DNA of 64,000 nucleotides from NCBI RefSeq assembly GCF_040954835.1, contig NC_090711.1:14751001-14815000 (forward strand), in the 5' to 3' direction. Positions within the stretch are counted from its first letter, which is position 1, and each line of letters opens with the position of its first letter. Source of the stretch: Lepisosteus oculatus. Lineage: Eukaryota; Chordata; Actinopteri; Semionotiformes; Lepisosteidae. The position numbers and the translations under genes are program-made. Of this stretch, positions 1 through 12,583 are shown piece by piece. The notes under the pieces are model-generated. The model made no database searches. It was not told where the DNA came from and worked only from the letters and a program-made list of their open reading frames with translations.

Positions 1-2000
1 CATATACAGTATATAGGGCTTAACATTGCTGATGCTAACCTTCTCATAACCTTGTGCATATTTTCTCCTTGTTTCTGGAGTGTCTTTTACACCACCATAC
101 TGTGGACTAGCCCAGTTTTGACACTCCTAGATCCACTGCTTTGATACACACCACGTCTAAATACACAGTAGATACTGTACCTTTTCAGTGCCATACTCCC
201 TCAGTGCTGAAATGGGATGATTACTTCATTAAAATGAGCTGCTGCGTTGTCTTGATGTTCTGGCCTACTGGTTGAACAATTGGTATCTGCAAAACCTTGG
301 TTGTTACAGCCACAGAAACTACAAAGTGTTAAAAGTTTTTCAGGTTTACTGATGGTGCTCAGCTGAAACACAATGCAATATGATCATGTCAAAACATAAG
401 GTCTATGCTTTAGATTTTGTGATACCAAGCCTTGAGAAAGTTCAGTTTTCATCTGCAATCAATAAAAGGGTTTTGGAGAGAATTCATGCAGTGTGCAAGA
501 CTGAATATTTGCTGAATGACCTGCTCTTTCTCAGGAGCCACTTTTCCTAGCACCACACAAATATACAGTGGAAAGAGTAAAAAATTACATCTTACATCAC
601 CCATGTAAAATATCAGGAAAGTACATGCAACTCTGTTGTCTTTCGCCAAATGTCTTGGAAAAGAAGAGAGCAAATCTGGAATCTGGCTGATATCTTCTAT
701 TCAGTGTTTTAAATTAAGAATTATTAATCTGATTCCATTTTAAGTCCAGTCTGTAAACTGCTCACAATAACAATGGTTACACAGGAAATTCCAAGCTAGC
801 AAGCTGCACCATTGTAATGGAAAACTCTTTATAAATCACTCCATGCGTTGCTAAACAGGGTGCAAGTTATGGGGCCTGCAATTTGGAGACATGAGCTGAG
901 AATATTCATAAAGGTGTTTTACCATTCAGTCCATATAACAATAAAAGCTCCATTTGAAAAACAGCGTTACAAGCTGATGAAGCATGTTTGAGTTGGTATA
1001 TGTACACAAATGTGATTCTTCAGGCTCCATCTGATTTTTAAAGGAAGTAGAAAATATAAATTTTAAAGTTGTACGGGTGTTATTGTATTAAAAATCTAAT
1101 TGATGAAGTTTGATGCACATTTCACATTTCTTAGTATTATGATGTAGTTTTATTAAAGGGCAGGGAAGGGCTGTGAACAAGGTGAAGTATTGGAAGTGTG
1201 ACAAGACTAAGTGCTGTGCTGCAGTGCACTGTGCCTGGGCTGTAATAGATGTACTCGAGCTGGATTGTGGAGTTAACAAGGACACTGTTTGACTAGAGTG
1301 AAAGAGTGAGGGTTATGTTGCTATGTTCTCAGTGCACAGCCAATCGCCCCACACTGGAAGCAGTGCTGCTGCAAGTTTCTGAAAAATAATCCATTACAGT
1401 AACTTGTGTAAGGGGTTACCTTTTTAAACTCATGGAAACAGCAACTTGATGGAACTTGCTGTAAAACACTGACTATGATATGCTGCAGTTGGTGCCTTTT
1501 GTTCATGAGATGTCACCGAAGCTGTAGAGTTTTCAAAATAAAAAGATAACAGTATCTAAACAGCTACAGGGTATAAGGATATTTGGTTTAGGGAACTGCT
1601 GAGAAAAAAAGTTCCAGAACTTACTGAGAGAGATAGGAGTTTATTTGCCATATGTACATGTATACTGGTATTCTTATTCGCTCTGTTCTTTCTGGATGTG
1701 CCTCCAGATTTATTTATACTCCCTGATAAAATGGAAACAAAAACATCATATATAAGTTATGGAATGGATAATGTGTCTGACAGGATGTCAGCTATAATTG
1801 CTGAGAGAAGCCGGCTGTTGGTCCTTACAATCATAATACCTGACAGCTGGGCTCCTCCCTGTTTAAACCTGTGTTCCTCCGTAGCAGGAACATGAGGTAA
1901 CTGTCAGAAGAGCGAGAGAGACTGCGCTCTGGGGTCAGGGTGGAGGTGAGAGATAGAGAGGTAGGAGTCCAGATGGATGATCAAGAGCCGAAACTGCTGA
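1..2000. other. Intergenic, no gene seen
   Basis: The stretch is AT-rich, with no convincing ORF, exon or RNA gene. The longest frames are short and show no recognisable motifs. The first clear element is the Penelope-like copy starting near 2001. Confidence 0.6.
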
Positions 2001-3370
2001 GGCCCTGTCAATCACACTGATGGGGTATCCTCTGTTTATGAAAAACGAGTACATTTCGAGGGCTTAGTTCTCGAAGTCGATGTCGTCACTGCATAATCGT
2101 CGTAACCTAAGGAACTGTGAAAAAGGAAGAGAGTTTTTAGTGTGGTTGGGGTGAAATGAGCTGTACAGGAGGTAGCTGTGTGAGTCCGTGGGTTTGTAAT
2201 AAACTGAAGTGAACAGTCGGGGGTAGTTGATAGACAAGTGGATGTCTAGAAACGGAAGAGTGGTGGAAGATATGTTAACCGTATATTTGAGGGACGGGTG
2301 GAAGTTGGTGAAATGGTGCACTCTTAAACAGAAGAATGGTGCACGGCGACATCGACTTTGAGAACCAAGCCCTCGAAATGTACTCATTTTTCATCAACAG
2401 AGGATACCCCAGCAGTGTGATTGACAGGGCCCTTGCCTGAGCCAAAAACACCCCCTGGACCATCAACCCGATCAGGAACTCCCACCGTAACAACCGCATT
2501 CCTTTGGTGCTTCCTTACCACCCTAACACACTTCCTATCCCCAGGACCATTAACCAGAACTTTTCCATTCTACAGGATGATCCCTCCATTGGGGCCCTCT
2601 TTTCTGATCGCCCTATCATCTCATATCGCCGACCACCTAATCTGCGTAACCTCCTTGTTCACAGCTCCCTTGACCGCCCTCAACAACCATCCACACTAGG
2701 CACTTTCCCTTGCAACAGAGCTCGCTGTATCACCTGCAAGTACACAGCCGCCACCACCACACTCATTCAAGGCCCCTCAGGACAATTCCGGATCACCCAG
2801 ACAGCATCTTGTACCTCCAGCAACCTTATTTACTGTATCTTTTGCAGTAAATGCCCAGCCATCTACATTGGAGAAACAGGAAGGAGACTCGGAGACCGCT
2901 TCAGAGAACATGTCAGGGCTGTGAAGATTAAAGATCTCTCCAAGCCCATTGTTTCTCATTTCACCTCTGACGGCCACGACCACTCTAATCTCTCCGTCTG
3001 TGTTCTCAAAGACGGTTTTCCGAACTCATACATCAGAAAGACCATCGAAAGGAAAATTATTCTGCAGCTAGGATCACACATTCTCCCTTCCCTTAACGAC
3101 AGATTACTGTTCTTTTAAATTTTCTCCATTCATTGGAAGTTTCATTTCACACCTCTCTGCACCCATTCTGACTTCACACCTCTTGATTGGCCTCTCTTTC
3201 TGTTCCCTGCTCACTCCTCCTCCCTCCCAACCTTTGTTCTCCCGCTACTTTACCTTTGCCTACTGCCCTGTCTCTCTCACACCTGGAGAAGGCTCCACGG
3301 CTGAAACGTTGTGTTCGCTTTCTTCTTTTTTTCAGCATGGAATAAACCTATTACTTGTTCCTTTGCAGCC
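2001..3370. mobile_element. Penelope-like retroelement, 5'-truncated and internally inverted
   Basis: On the plus strand from 2348 to 3118 one frame encodes the end of a Penelope-type reverse transcriptase and a GIY-YIG endonuclease domain (CPAIYIGETGRRLGDRFREH, then KPIVSHFTSDGHDH). It is broken only by a TGA at 2438-2440. On the minus strand, 2340-2064 encodes the preceding reverse-transcriptase segment (LPFLDIHLSI, YYKPTDSHSYLLYSSFHP, SQFLRLRRLCSDD). The two halves share an inverted repeat of about 86 bp (2001-2086 against 2346-2431). The 3' end (3281-3370) carries the family's CTGGAGAAGGCTCC...GAAACGTTGTG motif and an AATAAA near 3340. The copy cannot encode an intact protein. Confidence 0.85.
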
Positions 3371-4300
3371 TACGCATGCTGACGCAGCTACCCACATAAA
3401 AAAAGTGCTGATAAATGTTGTTGAGAAAAGCCAGTTACCAGGTTCAGACGAGGAATAGCAAGGTCTCAAGAAAAGACAGGCTCTTTTCACAGGGTATAAC
3501 ACGTACACAATATCTTTTAATTTCACATGTTTTCCTGCTATGCTCCAAATGAAATAAGGAAGGGCTTATGAACATACATAGAATGGCAAGAATCACAGAA
3601 TGTATCTTCCAGCTGTTCAGGAACATCGCAAAGTCTGCTGAACACCTAAACTGGTTACACCCTTGAGCCAATGAAGTGGTGTCTGACCTCAGTTTCACAC
3701 TGTTGCGAAATAAAGACTCAGTGTGACTCTCTCTATTGCTGCTGCTTAGGTTGAAATAACATTCAAACTTGGACCCACCCTCTTGTCACATATTTACACA
3801 CCCATAACTGACAGGAAGCCTGCTGTTTCTTAAGGGCTGACTGTATCTGCCTTACAGGACACTGTCATCAGTGACTGGACATAGGAGTGGCATCTCATGG
3901 GTGGGTCGGAGGTCTTGTTAAATCCATGTCCTAATCAAAGAGGCCAGACTGGCTGGGCGGAATCATACTTTTCGCCAGGAATCTACAGCGGTCAGCTATT
4001 AGCTCCCATAACTAAAAATAACTTGTTACAGTGTATCTGAGAGATCTCTTATACAGTAGATCCACAGAGAAATAATTAGACGTATGCACTGCCCTTCAGC
4101 TGATTATCCCAATGCAGCGAAGACCTCTTTGGATAAGAAAATTTGGTTTTGAATATTTCTTAGACTCAAAATCCCTGCACAAATTATATTTTGAATAGAT
4201 TTTACAAGCTTCTGTTTAAAAGTATGCATTTTAAAATGGAACTCCAAATAATCTTACCTAAGTTATATAGAGCATTAAATCATCCATTTATTCCACGTGA
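3371..4300. other. Intergenic, nothing recognised
   Basis: Short open frames only. No protein motif, RNA gene or repeat family was recognised here. Confidence 0.5.
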
Positions 4301-4310
4301 AATGATACAT

Positions 4311-4440
4311 AAACTGCCCTGTGATGGACTTGCGTCCCATCCCGGATGAATCCTGCCTTGCGCCCGTTGTTTGTCGGGATAGGCTCCGACGTTCCGTGAC
4401 CCTGTTTTTAGACGATGTGGTTGATAAATAGATGGATGGG
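4311..4440 (+). repeat. SINE/LINE 3' fragment with GATGGATGG tail
   Basis: The piece reads CCCTGTGATGGACTTGCGTC, then CATCCCGGATGAATCCTGCC, GGGATAGGCTCCG and a terminal AGATGGATGG. This is the common fish repeat of which further copies lie at 5343, 23360, 47812 and 58567. Confidence 0.75.
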
Positions 4441-5342
4441 TAAAACAAAATAATTAAAACTAACTTTAGTGGCATGCAATTTGACTTACTTCAGAATACA
4501 TACTGTAAATATCAGTGTTTGGAAGTTAAATGAAAACAACACCATGCAGCTTTTCACATGCTGATATTTAACAGAGAAGCAAATATTGACAGAATTTTGT
4601 TCATGTTGCTTTGGAAGTGCCAGGTTTTCTTGGCAGGGGCTGAAAGACAAGACAGCACTGGACAGAAAGGCCACTATACTCGAGCCTTCTGACGCAAAGG
4701 ATACAAGGTAAATACAGAGTGAAAGAAAAAGCCGCAGAGCAAAATGAATGAATGATCCTCATTTTTCATTCACACAGAGCAACCAGCAGCAGTTTGCCCT
4801 CCTCAGAACTGCTCAGTCAGTCGTCCTCCAGGACGGAGCTTGTCACAAATAAGAGCTGATGTACTGCTAATTCAGGGCCACTATACTCTACCAACTTTCA
4901 GTATTTAACTGTGGCATGAATAAGCACACACAGAATTTCAGAGTTACTGTGTCCAAAGAAGACAGGACAAATAAATTACCACCTATGATACAGCTTCATA
5001 TCATTTGCATTTCCTTCTGCCTTGCTTGGGCAAGGCCTTCCACCTGATTTCTTAATAAGTTAATAGGACTTATTAATAGACCTTCTTAGTCCAAATAGAA
5101 ATGTCCTAAGCAGCTTTACTTAATAGACATACTTGTGCAGAATATCTCTAAAAAAATCCCAAGTATTGAAATCAGAATGTTTTAGTAGCAAAAACATTTT
5201 TTTCAAGTTCCAAACAGAACCTTATTATTTAATTTAATTATTGTATTTATTATTTATGATTGAGCTCTAGTACTGCAGGCCACCAGACAAACCTACAAAG
5301 AACAAGGAAACGCAGTCCAACAAAGGGCTTATATCAAAATAA

Positions 5343-5530
5343 TATCCATCCATCAATCTTCTAATCACTTTATGCAATACAAGGTCAAAGGAGAGGCTAT
5401 CCTGCCAAGTAATGGGTGCAAGGCAGGATACACCCTGGACAGGACACCAGTCCATCGCAGGGCAGACATACACAGACAAAAAGACACACACACACTCAAG
5501 CCAGGGCCACTTTTCCAGCATGTATTTAGA
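5343..5530 (-). repeat. GATGGATGG-tailed SINE fragment, minus strand
   Basis: Read on the minus strand it gives GGACTGGTGTCCTGTCCAGG, GTGTATCCTGCCTTGCACCC and an imperfect GATGGATAT tail. It is related to the copies at 4311, 23360 and 47812. Confidence 0.75.
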
Positions 5531-5560
5531 CTGCAGTCCCAACATCCCCAGATGTCCATT

Positions 5561-8140
5561 CTGGAAGTGTGAAACAAACTAGAAGTGGCTGTGCCAGGGA
5601 TGCAACTTTTTTTTAGGAACACTGTCCCTGGCCTAATAAAATCATAGTTATGGGGAGAAATTAGTGGCTCCAAATCAACAACTGGTGATCAATAAAGACT
5701 ACTATACTGTCATGGTAGTGTTAATTAAAATGAGGATGGAGAACCTGTGTGGAGGATGCAATTCGCTCAATACTCCAGTGTCCCATTGAGACAGGTCACT
5801 AGTGAACAGTAAAAGTGCAGACCAATGCACCAGTGTCTCCTTGAGACATGGAGTAATCGAGTGGGATTATCCTGGGGCTGCTGACTTACAGTAAGAGTGA
5901 CAGATAATTAAAGAGAAACTATAGTGACCCCTGTGAAACAACCAAGATCAATGCAACTGAAAGGAACAGAGCCTCTGAGTCTTGCAGTCTTTTCTGAGAG
6001 TTGACCACCGTTAGATGTAAAATTCTGTAGGGTGTTCGAAATACAAGGACAGAGCACTCAGACATGAAGAACAGGAGTGACAGGCTGGTAGCGCTGGCTG
6101 TTTGATACCGTGTGCTGGTGGTTATTTACTGCACAGCACTGACTTTCACCTTCACTCCCCCAAATTCCTGCAGCATTGTTGCTCTCAAATACTGAAGCTG
6201 AAGACATTTTGTCCAATACCTCAATGCTACTGGAGTTCAAATGGCATATGTTGCTGGGAAAAAGACACCTTGCTGTGCATTTCTTACCCCAAAATAGATT
6301 GTCCTTTCCAGAAATAACATTCCATTCACATTAGCAGCATATATAAAGTCATGTATTTCCAGCAAGTCCCACCCACATCGTCTCGGAAAATACAAAATAG
6401 AAGAGAGGCTGTCTTATAAAGCAAACAATGGCTGCATATTTCTCTGGGAGCCAATTTCACAAATTCCACAGCCTTCATGTCAGAACATAAATAGAGAACT
6501 TTTACAAACCAGAGGTGGCACATCTAGCTTCTATGCTTTTTAGTAACTAAGAATCTGAAGATCATTCAGGCGTTTCTGGAAGGCAGGTATTGGTTTCAGC
6601 AATGTGCCTGGGTACAACAGCTTGTTCATGACTCCCCCCAGCCTTTCAGTTCTTTTCTGGAAAGAGTTAACCATAATTGTGCACATTAGTTTAACTGAGG
6701 TTGTATTTTCTTAAACACAATGAATAGGAACCATCAGACCCTGGATATGTGTTTCTCTTAAGTGATTCAAATACCTGTAACACAGTTGTCTCTTCTATGA
6801 CTATATCATTTAATCTATACTGTATGTGAACAGTACGTTTTTCTTTCTTCAGCTTTAGATGTGTTATACTTTCTAATATCTATTTTTTTACTTCCTTTCT
6901 TTAACTTCTTCATTAACATGTTATAAATTGGTTTTATAACAATAACTTATAATAATAAACAATAAACAATCGTTGAATTGAATAAACAATAAACATGGTT
7001 TATTCAATCATGTGGGACAATTCATTTGGTTGAGGTTTTCCTTACCCTTCAATGGAGATCCTGTAGCCCCCCTTTAACTGGGAGTTGTGTGGTTTTTATA
7101 GCCTAATCACAGTTTATAAAGTGCCTTCTACCTTTCCCAGCAAAAAATAGTGTCCATCTCTATTTTCTGAATCATAGCTGTGCAACTTTGGCCGCACTTT
7201 GGCTGTCCACCGATTAAGAAAAATCGCTTGTTTCTTATTCTTAACTGTTGAAAACCCTTTAACAGAACTTCCACAAAATACTTATTTTGTTTACTTTACA
7301 GGCAGAAGTAAGGTGACAGTGGAGATGTCTAAGAAGCTAGATAAAGTATGTAACATCTGGCCATGCAAACATTTCCAACTTCAAAGCAGAGGGGATGTTT
7401 GCTGACATGTAGGGGCTGGAGAGTCTGTGATCAAAGCAATCATAAAGTTTGCCTTAGCTTACCTTAGTTAATTAAGTTCTGGGTAAAAGATTAAGCGTCA
7501 ATCAGCAGTCCAGAAACACAACCTTTAAGATGAGATCAGAAGAAAGAAGGGAGAGAAAAGGAAAAAAGAGGGTCAGAGGACAAGAGAGATAGGAGTCAAG
7601 TGGAGTTAGAACTTAGAGCTTGAGCCTAGTGAGAGTCCCTACTTGATGATCATCCCAAAAAAACTGATAGGAGCTATGAATTTGAATCTTGCTAAGAGAG
7701 CTTACTATTCTGTAACTTTTAGGGAACTTGGTGTTCCTGAGTGAGGAATCCCTCAGATTAATACCACCTGTCCTGCTAGTGGGTGCATTTTAGAATAGGG
7801 AGATTTCTCATTTATTTTGTGGCATCTCAGTTAGAGGGGGATTTAACATTAGGTTGCATTGCATTTAGTTTAGAAGGCAGATTTAGTTTAGTTTTATCTC
7901 TTCTGTAGCCTCTGTAGTCATCATTTAAGAGTCAAGTGCTTGGTAGCAGCCTGGGGTTTTCTGGGTGGACTAGATATAGGACTCTGAAATGCCTTGTCTA
8001 TAAACTTTTAAACACAATATACAGTGTTGTATGTTTATGTTGAGTGTAGTGTCGTGAGCATCAGTGAGCGTCACTGTCACTGTTGATATATATTTAACCA
8101 AGTGTTCCTGGATTATTACTCTTTCCACCAAAGCTGTGCC
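5561..8140. other. Intergenic, nothing recognised
   Basis: AT-rich sequence. A short AATAAACAATAAACAAT simple repeat lies around 6955-7000. No supported gene. Confidence 0.5.
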
Positions 8141-8559
8141 AAAGAACAAAAAATGTACATGCCTCTAGCTATAACAACTGCTCGGGTGTATTCTGGCAAA
8201 ATCCTCACAATTTGGGGATTTTGATCATTTACTTTAATTATTGATTAATCCCTTCAGCCTTTCCATGTTTTTTGCATCTTTATAAACCCCCATTTGTACC
8301 TTATTGTAACCCCCCATATTTCTTCATCTATGCAGTGCCCTCATCCACATTTTCACTTCCATTTTCTGTCTTGATTGTCATCCCTCCTCTTAAGGGCGCT
8401 CTGACCCTTTCGTATTTTAGTTCATTACCTGCACCTGTCCCCTGTTTAGTCTGCCATTATTCAAGATTAGATCAAATAAGATCGCTTAATTAGCCCTATG
8501 CAATTTCTTGCATTAGGTATTTGTCTTTTTGCATACCCCAACTTGCTTTCCATGAGACA

Positions 8560-8740
8560 GACACACACACAGATGGGGAGAGCACAGGATCAGCCATTTA
8601 TACAGCACCCCTGGAGCAGTTGGGGTTAAGGGCATTGCTCAGGGGCCCAACAGAGTAGGATTCCTGGATCAACCATGGGATTTGAAACAGCAACCCTCCA
8701 GCCACAGGTGCAAATCCTTAGCCACAGTCCCACCACTACT
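8560..8740 (+). repeat. Low-copy fish repeat (GGATTTGAA...CAACCCTCCAG type)
   Basis: The text TACAGCACCCCTGGAGCAGT, GGGCATTGCTCAGGGGCCCA and GGGATTTGAAACAGCAACCC is a phrase found often in fish repeat copies, probably part of a SINE or LINE. A related phrase occurs at 35341-35462. The family was not identified with certainty. Confidence 0.45.
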
Positions 8741-8749
8741 TAAGCCTGG

Positions 8750-9495
8750 TGATCCTGTTATTCCTGGCTCTGCATTGGGAGATGGACGCCCGGAAGCCTG
8801 CCTACCAGCGGGTCCAGGAGAGAGCCGATGGAATATGCTTCATCACGGGGTCCTGACCATCTGAGTCCGGGGCACGGAGTGCCTGGCCTCATCACCCTGG
8901 TTTTTACTCCATGTTCCTGTTCCAGATCCTGTTCTGAATTTTAACTTTGTTTGCCTCGGATGGATCACCCAGTTCCCGGACTCTGGACTGTGCCCCGGAT
9001 TTTCCCCTTTAGACTGTCAGAACTTGGTTGCCTGCGCCAAGCCCCCCAAGCACCGGATCACGGCTGTCACGCCCCCCTGTCTGTCAAGCCGTCCTGATCT
9101 TCTACGTCTCTTCACTGTTGTCCTTCTCTAGTTACTTCTGGATTATACTGCCTGCACAGGGTCCCGCTTCACGGGAGTTTACACTGGCCTCCGTTACATT
9201 TTCTTCACATTTTGTTTGTTGGATTAAGAATGGACTCTTATCTAATCCCTCCTCTGTGATCTGTTGTACATTTTTTCATTTAACAGCACATGATTCCGAT
9301 ATTTTCTGTAAATATACATAGTATTCACTGTACATTTTATTACTTAACTGTATATACTTTTAAATTGTACATATCACTGAGATTTGTTTTTATCTGTAGA
9401 TTTCTTTTTGTTACTTTTATCTTGGAATTTATGTCGAGATCTGCACCAAAATAAATTCCTTGTATATTTTGTACTTGGCGAATAAAAATTTCTGA
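8750..9495 (+). mobile_element. Possible retroelement remnant ending in a LINE-like 3' terminus
   Basis: This is a GC-richer block without coding capacity. It ends in GGCGAATAAAAATTTCTGAT, which resembles 3' termini of fish non-LTR elements. No protein motif survives, so the assignment is tentative. Confidence 0.3.
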
Positions 9496-9499
9496 TTCT

Positions 9500-11610
9500 G
9501 AATGAAATGTCATTAACTCAGAAAAGCACTGTAAGGTATGCATTGTAATCTCCTACTTGGCATTTACTGCCCACTGATAAAATGAAATATCTTTCTCACA
9601 CAGACTGCACAGGAATGGATTTCTACTTATCAGGATTGTGATTCAAAAAGATGACAGTTTTCAAGCATTATTCTTTTCTCTTGGCACATTCTAGACCCTG
9701 AAAGACTAAGCCTCTTCTTGTGCACTCGACTTGTCCAGTTGTGTCTGTTAAGGATCTCTCCCCGTAGTAGACAGCACTGCCTTTCTTCTCAAGGCTCTGC
9801 TTTCAACACCATTGAATCAACAAGGGAGAAATCTATGAGCGTCAGCATTTTCCATGGAGGATAATTCCCTTAATCTATCAAGATTATTTATCCTTCATAT
9901 GTTATTTCTTGACTGTCACTGAAGTGAATTAAAACTCAAGCAGCACTAAGGAATTATGAAGACACAGTAAATAACTCAGGCCGGTGGAGGAGGTCCTACT
10001 ACCAAGAATTAACTAGGACTGGCCACTGGGATCCTGATCAAGGGTAACATACAGAATTTACACCAGGTTTATGGTGAGGCAGTGAGTTCAGGTAAAAACA
10101 AAGGCTAAATGAGTTGATGTCACAGAAGTGAAAGGTCAGAGATACCAGGGAACCTTCGTGGTCTGCAGAATATTCCTAGCAGACACCAGGACTGCATCAC
10201 CTCCTTCTGTTATGGTCTCTGGACTGGGACTTCAACACCTCTCTGCTCCAAACATTCGCTTCATCCTCAGCACTGCAGTGCTTGACACCTGCCACAAAGA
10301 CAAAGACGCTGTATACCACTGCTGGATTTTTGTTTTTGATAAAATCCCAGTTTGGGGTAATTTAATAAATACAATTACTTTTGTCTCTCTGTCACATTGC
10401 AATACATTTTACTGTCCACTTGGAGTTCAGATGGTAGCCTTGCTGTATTACACACTTATTCAAGAGTATTTCCAGGCTGCTGCAATGCACAGCATGATTT
10501 TATCATGGCTGAACCACACAGTGGAACAGCACACTTACCCGGCCTTCACCAGTAATGAGTATATGAAGAAATGTAACATTTTATCTAAACTCCCACTGCA
10601 TTTGTGAAGTACATGTTACAGCCCAAAACTTCAGCTCTAGATGCGGACAGCATGAAGCCCTTCGTTATCAGTCGAAAACAAAAATTATGCTCCTTGTCTG
10701 ACATGCATAAAAGAAAGAATTTGGCAGAGGCCTGGTTATCACCTAAAACAAGCAGAAAAAACCTCACCTCACATCTAATACAGAACAGATGCTAACAGCT
10801 GGAAATGGGTTTATCTGCACCAAAGAATTTCAATTAGAATACCCCTCTGTACATAACCATGCACTCCCATGTTTTACATTACTCCCTCCAGATGAAAGCC
10901 ACAAGTATGTTTTTTTCTTAGCAGATCCTCCTCCTCAGGCTCATAGTGACTGATGTTACATGAAAAGCTCTCGGTATGAAATATCATATACATTTGTTAT
11001 ATCATTAATAAAACAATTGACAAATATCATTTATTATTTTTGTAATTTGATTTTCTGCAAAAAGATAACGTTCTAAAGGTACAGTAGTCAGTAGGGGTGA
11101 GAGGCTTTATCACCTTATGTTAGGTAACTACTATCTGTAATGTCAGTCTCCCTCGATTCACCTTGATTCTTATGTGTTTTCAAGGACAAAACACTGGCCA
11201 TGCACAAAAACTCCACTGTGACTGTCTGGATGGTTTGCAAACACAAAGCCTAGGAATGTTATTTACAAAAAATCAAATACTGCATAAATGACATGTTTTA
11301 TGGTTAATGTTCCTGTTAAACCAACTATAATAATAATAACAACCATATGCGATTAAAAACACCAGCTTTTCCATGTGTACACTAAAAAATAATTTGGAGC
11401 TATTGAAAACACATAGGACGAAATTACTTTTAGGACAACAAAAGCACCAATTTAACATCTGCTGTATTGCCTTACCTGATAGAAAGATGCGGTAACTTAC
11501 ATAAATACAAATAATGGACTTTTAAATGATCACAACCCTACAGCTAAAGTACACGTGCTAGAATAGATCAGCAATCCTGACTCTTTTTAAAAATTAGTAG
11601 TTCAGGTTGG
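9500..11610. other. Intergenic, nothing recognised
   Basis: A 159-codon open frame at 10128-10607 shows no recognisable motif and no support as an exon. Otherwise AT-rich unique-looking sequence. Confidence 0.5.
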
Positions 11611-11611
11611 T

Positions 11612-11828
11612 TGCTGCGTCAGCATGTGTAGGTTGCAAAGGAACAAGTAATAGGTTTATTTCATGCTGAAAAAAAAGAAAGAAGAAAGAGAACACAACGT
11701 TTCAGCCGTGTAGATTTCTTCGGGTGTGACACCTTCTTGACACCTGAAGAAGGCTCCACAGCCGAAATGCTGTGTTCTTTTTCTTCTTTCTTTTTTTTCG
11801 GCATGAAATAAACCTATTACTTGTTCTT
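11612..11828. repeat. Palindrome of two Penelope-type 3' ends
   Basis: A minus-strand copy of the Penelope 3' end (11612-11730) is followed directly by a plus-strand copy (11738-11828). Each holds GAAGAA...GAAA..., then a TTCTTCTTTC tract and GCATGAAATAAACCTATTAC. The copy is a terminal-only palindrome with no coding part. Confidence 0.8.
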
Positions 11829-12583
11829 TTTAAAAATGGTTTCTTCTTTGTATAGCTGAGCACTGAACATTTTTTATTCAACTTTTATAACACCTTTTAT
11901 TCTTTTATTATTGCAGTGATTGCCCAAAAACATCTTAGTGGTCCACTTCTTGTACCCAGAATGCTGCATAGTTGAAGGGCCTCATAATTCTCGCTGAGTT
12001 GCATTAACAACAACAGTGTGATAGCCCACTGAGTATAATTTGGGGATATATATTTACTGTTCTTAGAAACCACAGTGAATTTCAAACTAGAACAGCTCCA
12101 ATTTTTCTCAAGTTCTCTGTGGAGTGGGGCTAATTTTACTAAATAAATAATAGCAGAATATTAAAACATAAAGTTGGATTCTTTTTTAACACATTTGTTC
12201 CTTGCACACACAGTTTTTTGTAAGAATACTTTAGAATATATTGCCTCACAAGGGACAAGTTCAACCTCATCCAAACAGCATGAATGCATGATCATAGACT
12301 GTACTCTCTGAGACAGATTCTTAGTTGAGCCTGCTACCCTGCTGATAAACTCTGCATGACTTTTGCTTCCTGGACTCCTGAAATATCTTTTAACATTCTC
12401 TGCATCTGAATGTTCATTTGACAATTAAGGCCCTTAGCTGACAGTTTATAGTTATTTCAATCAAAAGTTCATGCTGGGTTTAAAACTATATATATAAATA
12501 AAAACAAGCCAGCCTACAGTAAATGTATTCCTTCTCCCTTTGTCACTCAGTCAGTATTTTATGTTATATCTCTGGCACTATGG

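Noticed and set aside
10128..10607. 159-codon open frame on the plus strand
   Set aside because: No recognisable motif and no splice-site or family support; chance frames of this size are possible.
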